DNA of 64,000 bases from Deltaproteobacteria bacterium. Its GTDB lineage: Bacteria > Desulfobacterota > Syntrophia > Syntrophales > UBA2210. The notes beneath the pieces were generated by a model. That model had not been told where the DNA came from and searched no databases. It saw only the letters and a list, made by a program, of their open reading frames with translations. The DNA is taken from positions 44,044-108,043 of the forward strand of contig JAFGTS010000026.1 in assembly GCA_016933965.1 (NCBI GenBank). Direction: 5' to 3'. Shown one piece after another: positions 7,571 to 14,606 of this stretch. How positions within the stretch are numbered: position 1 is the first letter of the stretch; each line of letters opens with the position of its first letter. A program made the position numbers and the translations under genes.

Positions 7571-9745
7571 ATGAAAAAAGATACACCACCGCTTCTCACA
7601 TTGCTTCTCGTTTGTTTGCTTGCCCTTGCCGTGATCTTTGTTTTCCTGCAGGTTATAAATTTTGAATTCGTAAATTACGATGACGACACCTATGTGGCGA
7701 AAAACAGACATGTATCATCCGGTCTGACGTGTGAAAACATCTCCTGGGCATTGACGGCAACACACGCTCATAACTGGCACCCTCTCACGTGGATCTCGCA
7801 CATGATCGATGTAGAATTCTTCGGTCTGAGGGCGGGGATGCATCACCTTGTCAACGTCCTGTTTCATGTCATGAATTCCATCCTTCTCTTTCTTCTGCTG
7901 AAAAGAATGACGGGCGCGTTGTGGCAGAGCTTTTTCGTGGTGGTCCTGTTCGCTCTCCATCCGCTCCATGTTGAATCGGTGGCATGGATATCAGAGCGAA
8001 AGGATGTTCTGAGCACCTTTTTTTTGATGCTGACCCTTCTCAGCTATAATCTTTACACTGCGCGCCCGGACCTTCGACGGTACCTTCCGGTGATGATTTT
8101 TTTCGCCTTGGGACTCATGGCTAAACCTATGCTGGTAACCGTACCCTTCGCACTCCTGTTGCTTGATTACTGGCCATTGAAGCGATTGAGAATAAGAGTT
8201 CCATTGCTTTCTGCCGGATCATTCGTGTTTCTTGTCCTTGAGAAAGTTCCATTGTTTTTCCTGGCAACACTGTCATCGGTTATTACCTACATGGTACAAG
8301 ACAGGACCGGGGCAGTCATTGATACTGAATTGGTACCGTTTGCGCTGAGGATACAGAATACCCTGGTGTCCTATGTCATCTATTTGGGAAAAATGTTCTG
8401 GCCGCTTCGCCTTGCCGTTCACTATCCATACCAGGGTTATATACCGGGATGGCAGGTGGCAGGCAGCGCCTGCATTATCGCTGTCATTACAATTTTCGTG
8501 ATCTACATGGCAAAGAGAAACCCCTACCTTCCCGTTGGATGGTTCTGGTATCTCGGCACGCTGGTGCCGGTCATCGGTCTTGTCCAGGTCGGAGGTCAGG
8601 CCATGGCTGACCGTTACACCTATATCCCATTGATAGGTCTATGGATAATGTTCACATGGGGAGTGTCTGAAATATTCCTGTGCCGCCGGTACGGGAAAAC
8701 GTTTTGTGTCACGGTGGCTGTTATCATTATTATATTGTTAGCAGGCGTGACCAATCGGCAGGTGCGATACTGGCAAAACAGCGTAACCCTTTTTCAACAT
8801 TCACTTGAAGTAGCTCCCGGCGACTATCTCTCGGAACATAATCTTGGCGTGGCCCTGGCAACGAAGAGCCGTATAGATGAAGCAGAAAAGCATTTCATGG
8901 AAGCGATCAGGCTCAATCCCGACTACGGCAATCCATATTTTTGCCTGGGTATTGTCATGCAAAGCAGGGGGAAAACAGAAGAGGCAAAAAAATATTTCAT
9001 GGAGGCACTTGAGCGTGATCCAAACATGGCTGAGGCCCTCAATGGTCTTGGAACAATCGCGGTTAGCGAGGGTGATATTCCAGAGGCCATTGTCCTTTAC
9101 CGAAAATCCCTTGAAATAAGGCCGGAACAGGCTGATACCCACGATAATCTCGGAATTGCTCTTGCAGAGCAGGGCAGGATTGATGAAGCACTGAAGCATT
9201 TCAGGCAAGCCGTTACTCTGGTTCCTGATAATGCGTCATTTCGGAACAACCTCGAAACTGCCCTGATCAAAGCGGAAAGAATTGATGAAGTGATTTGCAT
9301 GATTGAAGATCGCATCGGAAAAGACCCTGAGAATGCCGAACTTTATGTAAAAAGAGGCATACTGTACACAAAAAAAGGCATGGCCGCGCAGGCTGCCGCT
9401 TCCTTTCATCGGGCACTTGTCCTGAACCCTGATTCGATCGAGGCATTGCATAACCTCTCCATTCTGTATACAGTGGCAGGAAGGTATGAAAAGGCGCTGG
9501 AATTTTTGATGTACCTTGAGGAGATCGATCCCGGAAATGCAGACAGGGCCCGGCGGATCGCCCGGCTCCTGGCCCTTAAGGGAAAAGAGGAAGAGAGCCT
9601 GGCATGGCTGAAGAAAGCCCTTGAGCGTGGCTATCAATACAGAGAAAATATTGAGAATGATTCAGCCTTTAACAAAATCAAAGAGCTTCGGGAATATAGA
9701 GCCATTATCAATGCACAATATGCTAATTCTCCCTCCGACGAGTGA
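7571..9745 (+). CDS. TMTC-like membrane protein with TPR repeats (putative protein O-mannosyltransferase)
   Basis: 724 aa. The first ~410 residues are polytopic. They carry YDDDTYV in the first external loop and FALHPLHVESVAW followed by SERKDVL, the DUF1736/TMTC signature. From about residue 420 there are roughly seven TPR units (for example LNPDYGNPYFCLG and EIRPEQADTHDNLG). It is a paralogue of the minus-strand gene at 4538-6598 but keeps the signature better. It follows the GT2 gene closely and precedes the ECF sigma factor and minor prepilin genes. A role in glycosylating pilus proteins is inferred from family and context. Confidence 0.78.
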   Translation: MKKDTPPLLTLLLVCLLALAVIFVFLQVINFEFVNYDDDTYVAKNRHVSSGLTCENISWALTATHAHNWHPLTWISHMIDVEFFGLRAGMHHLVNVLFHVMNSILLFLLLKRMTGALWQSFFVVVLFALHPLHVESVAWISERKDVLSTFFLMLTLLSYNLYTARPDLRRYLPVMIFFALGLMAKPMLVTVPFALLLLDYWPLKRLRIRVPLLSAGSFVFLVLEKVPLFFLATLSSVITYMVQDRTGAVIDTELVPFALRIQNTLVSYVIYLGKMFWPLRLAVHYPYQGYIPGWQVAGSACIIAVITIFVIYMAKRNPYLPVGWFWYLGTLVPVIGLVQVGGQAMADRYTYIPLIGLWIMFTWGVSEIFLCRRYGKTFCVTVAVIIIILLAGVTNRQVRYWQNSVTLFQHSLEVAPGDYLSEHNLGVALATKSRIDEAEKHFMEAIRLNPDYGNPYFCLGIVMQSRGKTEEAKKYFMEALERDPNMAEALNGLGTIAVSEGDIPEAIVLYRKSLEIRPEQADTHDNLGIALAEQGRIDEALKHFRQAVTLVPDNASFRNNLETALIKAERIDEVICMIEDRIGKDPENAELYVKRGILYTKKGMAAQAAASFHRALVLNPDSIEALHNLSILYTVAGRYEKALEFLMYLEEIDPGNADRARRIARLLALKGKEEESLAWLKKALERGYQYRENIENDSAFNKIKELREYRAIINAQYANSPSDE

Positions 9746-9886
9746 TCATTTTCCAAATCATTCTGTTGACATGTTCAGGAATACGTGAAAAATTGTCGTC
9801 ATACTGTGAAATAAAACGGGATGAGAGTAGGGGCATCATTTTCCCGCAGACTATACGTGTCACATTTTTTCTTCCGCGGGTTTCCT

Positions 9887-10459
9887 ATGGATACAACTTC
9901 CATTGATCATGCTGATCTGACGATAGTGAAGCGGATTCTTGCCGGCAACCGCCAGGCCTATGAACAGATCATCGAGAGGTACAAGGGGCCTGTATTCAAT
10001 CTTGCCTATAGAATGACGGGAAGCTATGACGATGCCGCTGATCTTAGCCAGGAGATATTTATCCGGGCTTTCAGAAACCTGAAAAAATTCGACCAGCGCA
10101 AGCGTTTTTTTACCTGGCTCTATACGATTGCCTTGAATCATATACGAAACCATCAAGCGAAGGGACGGCGCCTCAGCGAAATAGTAGATAATGGAATATC
10201 GATCGAAAACATTGCCGATGTAGTATCGGAAGACAATTCCGAGCAACTCCTGATCAAAAAAGAAGATGCCGAACTGATCACAGAAAATTTGCATACGTTA
10301 CCCCGGGAATTACGGGAAGCATTGGTACTGCGGTATTTCCAGGCCTTCTCCTTTGATGAGATCGCTGAAATCTCGGGAAGTTCCCTGAGTGCCGTGAAAA
10401 TGCGGGTCTACCGTGGCCTCGAACAGTTGCGGGTGATGATACAAACGGCAAAAAAATAA
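9887..10459 (+). CDS. ECF-type RNA polymerase sigma factor
   Basis: 190 aa from ATG 9887; an upstream in-frame start at 9821 adds 22 residues that do not resemble the family. Region 2 is seen as YDDAADLSQEIFIRAFRNL plus FFTWLYTIALNHIRN, and region 4 as LPRELREALVLRYFQAF then SFDEIAEISG with a helix-turn-helix. A possible ECF-style element (GGAATA at 9778, CGTC at 9797) lies upstream, but its spacing is short, so autoregulation is only a guess. The next gene encodes a small membrane protein in the position of an anti-sigma factor. Confidence 0.88.
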   Translation: MDTTSIDHADLTIVKRILAGNRQAYEQIIERYKGPVFNLAYRMTGSYDDAADLSQEIFIRAFRNLKKFDQRKRFFTWLYTIALNHIRNHQAKGRRLSEIVDNGISIENIADVVSEDNSEQLLIKKEDAELITENLHTLPRELREALVLRYFQAFSFDEIAEISGSSLSAVKMRVYRGLEQLRVMIQTAKK

Positions 10460-10531
10460 TGCATACTGTGACTTTTTCAATCGGGTTTTGTATATATAAA
10501 TAAGCGTAAGAAAAGTAATGGTGTCCGACAG

Positions 10532-11098
10532 GTGGAAAAAGAATATCAGGAAATAATCGAAATATTGCAGAAGATACACCCGGTGCATCCTCCTGAATAC
10601 CTGGTATCCTCAATCATGCAGGAAATTCAAAAAAGGGATACCCTACTCGATCGTCTTGGGAATATTTTCAGAAAGCCCATTTTTATGCCGAGAAATTCTT
10701 CTCGCGCGTCGGAGTGTGGATTCTGTTTATTCACAGCCGGCTTCTTTTTTCTGGTCATGGGCTTGGTTCTTACCATCGGTTTTAAAGTGAATGGTCTTTA
10801 TTCACTTGTTTCGGGATGGTTTCACTACCAACCCTATGCAATGCTTTTTACTGCGGCATTTTTTCTGGTTTTGTCCTTTATCATAGTGAAGGGTGAACGA
10901 AGATTCCTCGTGGCAGTAAAATATGCGGTTTTTATCTTTATGTCCGCCCTCGTCATGAACGCGGTTCTCCTCTCTCCGGGTTTATTTCTTCCTTCGGCCA
11001 ACTTTTTTGTTGTTGCCTTTACCGGTACGATGTTCATGATGAGCTTTTTCATTCTTGTCAGCCTTGAACGGCATCAGAAGGTACATAACAATGAATAG
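10532..11098 (+). CDS. Small membrane protein, possible anti-sigma factor
   Basis: 188 aa with a GTG start. A soluble N-terminal ~65 residues (helical, PPEYLVSSIMQEI) resembles the short cytoplasmic part of anti-sigma proteins but lacks the HxxxCxxC zinc motif. Four hydrophobic segments follow (about 67-88, 103-121, 127-150 and 155-178). The position right after the ECF sigma gene and an 8-base overlap with the next prepilin gene suggest co-translation and a regulatory partnership. The anti-sigma role is inference from context, not homology. Confidence 0.5.
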   Translation: MEKEYQEIIEILQKIHPVHPPEYLVSSIMQEIQKRDTLLDRLGNIFRKPIFMPRNSSRASECGFCLFTAGFFFLVMGLVLTIGFKVNGLYSLVSGWFHYQPYAMLFTAAFFLVLSFIIVKGERRFLVAVKYAVFIFMSALVMNAVLLSPGLFLPSANFFVVAFTGTMFMMSFFILVSLERHQKVHNNE

Positions 11099-11591
11099 CA
11101 TCGAAAAGAATACTTTAAAGGCCAGCAGGGGTTTTTCCATTCTGGAAGTGTTAGTCATCCTGATACTGCTGGGAATTATCGGCGCAATCGTCATCAGCAG
11201 GGGGTCTTCGGCAGATCCCTATATTCTGCAGTCACAGGACGAGATCGTAAAATCTCATATCCGGTATGCCCAGTCACGGGCCTTACACACGGCATCGGAC
11301 TGGGGAATGAGATTTGCTGGTTCACGAACATACAACGGAAGGTCCTACAGCAATTACTGGCTTTACAAGGGAACAGATGTGAACACGCCGGTACGGTTCA
11401 CCGTTGCCAATGACGGTAAATATGTGGTGGTCTTCGATGACAACTCGGTAGGTGTCTGGCCCCTGGATATTGCGACACAGACCACCGTTACCTTTGATCG
11501 GTGGGGAAGTCCCGGAAGCACCAGTATCACGCTCTCAGTGGCCAATGGGAGCGATATTACGATTCTGAGAAATACAGGGTATATTTACTGA
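11091..11591 (+). CDS. Minor prepilin / pseudopilin, GspH-FimT-MshC-like
   Basis: 166 aa from ATG 11091, which overlaps the previous stop by 8 bases; a farther in-frame start at 11055 lies inside the previous gene. The leader MNSIEKNTLKASRG is followed by FSILEVLVILILLGIIGAIV, a class III site with Glu5. The mature domain is beta-rich with WGMRF and VTFDRWGSP elements, typical of GspH/FimT minor pilins that prime fibre assembly. It is the first of four minor prepilin genes in a row (11.1-14.4 kb). Confidence 0.83.
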   Translation: MNSIEKNTLKASRGFSILEVLVILILLGIIGAIVISRGSSADPYILQSQDEIVKSHIRYAQSRALHTASDWGMRFAGSRTYNGRSYSNYWLYKGTDVNTPVRFTVANDGKYVVVFDDNSVGVWPLDIATQTTVTFDRWGSPGSTSITLSVANGSDITILRNTGYIY

Positions 11592-11621
11592 TATAAGAAA
11601 CTAAAAGGCGTAACGCGGGTG

Positions 11622-12857
11622 ATGCATATGAACCAAGACAAACATAGGATGTTAGTATTACCGAATACCTGTGCCAGTTGGAATAGAAAACTGCTCACAA
11701 AGAGATGGCAGCGGGGAAGTCTCCTTGTGGGACTTCTCATTACGATGGTCATTTTCGCCGTTATCGGGGCAGCCATGGTAACCCTTCTCTCTTCGTCAAC
11801 GACGAGCCAGGTGTCGGCAAGCCATTCCATGAAGGCCCAGTACATGGCGGAAGGGGGTGCCCGATATGTCATTCCCCTGATGCCTGATTCAGACTTCGAA
11901 AAGGGACCGCATGTTTTTAAGTTCAATGACGGAAGAACCTTCTTCATTATCAACAAAGAAAATGGCAGTCGCTTTACCTCAACGGGTGTCGTGAATGAAG
12001 GAAGTGGATGGATGGAATCGAGAGTGACCATTCAATATCGTATCTCGTCACTCTTCGATTACTGCATTTTCGGAAGCGAGATCGTTACCATTGATAACAA
12101 TGCCGTTATTGACAGCTATTCCTCTTCCGATGGACCCTATGACACGACGTCTAATCGCAACAATGAGTATTACGTCGGAACAAACAATTCCATGGATAGC
12201 GGCTTTGTAATTGCTGCCGGAGCGGACTTCTACCTTCCCGATGCGGGTGAGACAAAAGAACAACACCTCGAAGCCGAGGTCGATAAGGATATGACGCCGA
12301 AGGAGCTTCCGGCGGGTTGGGAATCGTGGACGGATTTGTTAACGTTTCTACATTTTACGTCAAATGGGCAAGTAGAGACGCTAACTGCCGGTAACTATAT
12401 TACGACCGATATGTACTTTACCAATAATTCATCGCTTACCATCGAAGGTGATGTGACCATCTACGTTGTCGGAAATTATGATGGGTCACAAAATAGTTCA
12501 TTGAATATCGGAAATGCGGCGAATCCGGATTCATCATTGACAATGTATGTCGGCGGCGATATGGATTTTTCCAACAATACCGTCTACAATTATCAGAACA
12601 ATCCGGCTGATTATATTATTTACGGTCTCAGTACCTGTAACAACATCCAGTTGACGAACAATTCATCGACTTACGGGGCGATCTATGCACCGACAGCCGA
12701 TGTATATACGGGAAACAACGCTGAGATGTACGGGTCCATCGTTGCCGATAGTATTACAGTACGTCAGAATGCTTTGATTCATTATGATGAAGACCTTGCC
12801 GGGTTAGCCGGTGGTGAAGCCGGCGTATTGACGCAGTATTTTGTGGAGGCACAATGA
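11622..12857 (+). CDS. PilX-like minor pilus protein with polymer-type beta-rich C-terminus
   Basis: About 411 aa. GTG 11619, ATG 11622 and ATG 11628 are all possible starts. The N-terminus has a ~30-residue leader, then RG followed by SLLVGLLITMVIFAVIGAAM. This is a prepilin-like helix lacking the usual Glu5, as in PilX-type proteins. The conserved AQYMAEGGARY segment follows the helix. The C-terminal half (about 140-410) is rich in Asn, Ser and Thr with beta-helix-like spacing (NNSSLTIEGDVTIYVVGN, SNNTVYNYQNN), as in DUF7305-type domains. It overlaps the next gene by 4 bases. Likely a tip or minor subunit. Confidence 0.72.
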   Translation: MHMNQDKHRMLVLPNTCASWNRKLLTKRWQRGSLLVGLLITMVIFAVIGAAMVTLLSSSTTSQVSASHSMKAQYMAEGGARYVIPLMPDSDFEKGPHVFKFNDGRTFFIINKENGSRFTSTGVVNEGSGWMESRVTIQYRISSLFDYCIFGSEIVTIDNNAVIDSYSSSDGPYDTTSNRNNEYYVGTNNSMDSGFVIAAGADFYLPDAGETKEQHLEAEVDKDMTPKELPAGWESWTDLLTFLHFTSNGQVETLTAGNYITTDMYFTNNSSLTIEGDVTIYVVGNYDGSQNSSLNIGNAANPDSSLTMYVGGDMDFSNNTVYNYQNNPADYIIYGLSTCNNIQLTNNSSTYGAIYAPTADVYTGNNAEMYGSIVADSITVRQNALIHYDEDLAGLAGGEAGVLTQYFVEAQ

Positions 12858-13321
12858 TGAGAAGGCATAGAGGAGAATATCTTTTCACTCGACAGAGCGC
12901 TCTGTTCAGCAACCAGTGCGGTATAACCCTTCTTGACACGATTGTCACCCTCGTGGTAGCGGCCATCCTGGGTATGATGCTTGCCCAGTTCGGCGGAAAG
13001 GCGCTTACCCAGAGCGGAGATCCCGCCGTTATGCTCAAGAAGGATTACAATCTTGCTCTGGTCATGGAACGAATAACCGCCGACTATCGTGATGCCCTTA
13101 ATCAGGGAACGTTGAACAGTTCCTTTTTCACCGCCCGGGACAGTGCTGCCAAGATCAATGCTTTGTATGGATCAAACATTGATGGTGTTACTCTTGGGAA
13201 TACGGCGTTTCAACTCGATATGGACAACACAAATTATACTGAATCAGGAAGCGACAGTTCAGTCTGGAAGATGACCATCGTCAAGGGTGATCAGGAATTA
13301 ATAACCTTATTTGTTCAGTAA
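12854..13321 (+). CDS. Minor prepilin with Asp at mature position 5 (PilV/MshD-like)
   Basis: 155 aa. It starts in an ATGA overlap with the previous gene. A ~23-residue leader ends in CG, then ITLLDTIVTLVVAAILGMML. The residue at mature position 5 is Asp rather than Glu, and mature residue 1 is Ile rather than Phe. The rest is a small soluble domain with conserved-looking LKKDYNLALVMERITADYR. The start of the next ORF, a TTG, overlaps its 3' end, but the better start of that gene is downstream. Assigned to minor prepilins by the N-terminal pattern and by its neighbours. Confidence 0.68.
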   Translation: MMRRHRGEYLFTRQSALFSNQCGITLLDTIVTLVVAAILGMMLAQFGGKALTQSGDPAVMLKKDYNLALVMERITADYRDALNQGTLNSSFFTARDSAAKINALYGSNIDGVTLGNTAFQLDMDNTNYTESGSDSSVWKMTIVKGDQELITLFVQ

Positions 13322-13343
13322 TTATGAAAGCAGGGGGAACATC

Positions 13344-14381
13344 GTGAAAAAAGAAGCCGGATTCACCCTCATCGAGATAATCGTGACCATTGTTCTCGTG
13401 GCGCTCCTTGCGGCAATTGCGGGGCTGGGGATCGTTCAAGGAGTCAAGGTCTATCTCCTGACCCAGGAAAATGCTGAATTAAGCCAGAAGGCCCAGATTG
13501 CCCTGGAGCGGATGCGACGGGAAATGATCGATATACAAAACATCTCGACAGCTTCATCAACATCCATTTCTTTCTCGAAACCGGACGGGAGTGACCGGAC
13601 CATCGGGCTTTTCGGTGTTGAACTCAGGATTGCCGAGGGAACGACACCGCTTTCCGGAGGCGATGTCCTGTATGAGGGAGTCAATGACTTGACCTTTACC
13701 TATAAACAGGCGAATGGAACAACGTGGACAACTGCTCAAGACATTTCCGATCTTTACCAGATCGATATTACCATTGCCCTGGGTCATGACCTGCCGGGCG
13801 TGGGCCCCATAGTGTACTCGACAACGGTGAATCCGAGGAATACCGGTGCTGCCGGTGTGCCCACAACATCATCGACAACGACAACAACAACTATTGCTAC
13901 TACCACCACTACATTACCCGGAGGCATAACAACAACAGAACCAACAACAACCACAGAAGAGATAGACACAACAACAGTGCCAGGAGTTGGGACGACAACG
14001 GAACCGACGACGACAACGGAACCGACAACGACATCAGTCCCGACTGCTCTTGTTGCAGAGGGTAATTTTGCCTGCAAGAAAACCGGGAATCAATATGTCT
14101 ATATCAAGGTATATCTGACAAATTACTTTGGGGGACCGATCGAGGAAGCCCAGATTACGTGGGCACTATACGATGCGGGCTCTTCATTGCTAGAGGCGAG
14201 CGTTTACCCGCTGGATAACCTGGGCGGTGGGTATTACGGAAACTTGACCTATAGTTCCGATTGCGGGCTGGGTGCTGACTGTCAGCGGTCCACGAACAAA
14301 TATAATGAGACAGTTACCGTTGTTATACATGCAGTAAAGGAATATTATCCAGACCTTGAAGCATCGATGTCAGTGCCATAG
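13344..14381 (+). CDS. Minor prepilin with Thr-rich mucin-like linker and C-terminal adhesin-like domain
   Basis: 345 aa from GTG 13344, which has SD AGGGGGA; the upstream TTG at 13311 lies in the previous gene. The leader MKKEAG is followed by FTLIEIIVTIVLVALLAAIA, a perfect class III site. A pilin-type domain spans about 10-170. Residues 172-233 are a linker with 33 Thr in 62 residues, interrupted by EP and VPG. About 110 C-terminal residues then look like an immunoglobulin-type beta domain with three cysteines. The architecture suggests a surface-displayed tip subunit (MshO/PilW-like with an added domain). The linker is a good O-glycosylation target, relevant to the TMTC-like enzymes nearby. 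Confidence 0.8.
   Translation: MKKEAGFTLIEIIVTIVLVALLAAIAGLGIVQGVKVYLLTQENAELSQKAQIALERMRREMIDIQNISTASSTSISFSKPDGSDRTIGLFGVELRIAEGTTPLSGGDVLYEGVNDLTFTYKQANGTTWTTAQDISDLYQIDITIALGHDLPGVGPIVYSTTVNPRNTGAAGVPTTSSTTTTTTIATTTTTLPGGITTTEPTTTTEEIDTTTVPGVGTTTEPTTTTEPTTTSVPTALVAEGNFACKKTGNQYVYIKVYLTNYFGGPIEEAQITWALYDAGSSLLEASVYPLDNLGGGYYGNLTYSSDCGLGADCQRSTNKYNETVTVVIHAVKEYYPDLEASMSVP
13857..14042 (+). other. Thr-rich linker coding segment
   Basis: In-frame low-complexity stretch of ACN codons encoding residues 172-233 of the minor prepilin. All four Thr codons are used (runs such as ACAACAACA mixed with ACC, ACT and ACG), so it is selected at protein level rather than being a pure microsatellite, although slippage is possible. 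Cell-surface linkers of this type are commonly O-glycosylated. Confidence 0.8.
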
Positions 14382-14496
14382 GATCGGTGATCATATCCAC
14401 AATATGCTATTTTCTTTCAAAGCAACAATGGATTTAAGTTAAAATTTCTGTTTTTGAAGGCAGTTATGAAAACATCTCAGGTCAAGCAGACATTTT

Positions 14497-14514
14497 CATT
14501 TCATATATGAAATG
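14497..14514. promoter_or_regulatory. 18-bp perfect palindrome upstream of the glycan operon
   Basis: CATTTCATATATGAAATG is its own reverse complement. It lies in the 225-base gap between the pilus locus and the GTG start at 14607, about 93 bases before that start. The size and symmetry fit a dimeric repressor operator. No regulator gene is adjacent, so the cognate protein is unknown. Confidence 0.45.
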
Positions 14515-14606
14515 GCTTTATAAAAACCCTTACGCAAATCAACAAATCTGACTGCTGATGTAAAATAATTTCTCTTGAAAATCTTATCGGTCACAGGCAC
14601 AGCACA

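Noticed and set aside
13784..14077. Minus-strand Val-rich ORF opposite the Thr-rich linker
   Set aside because: It is the antisense reading of ACN codons (GTN = Val) and the real prepilin frame explains it.
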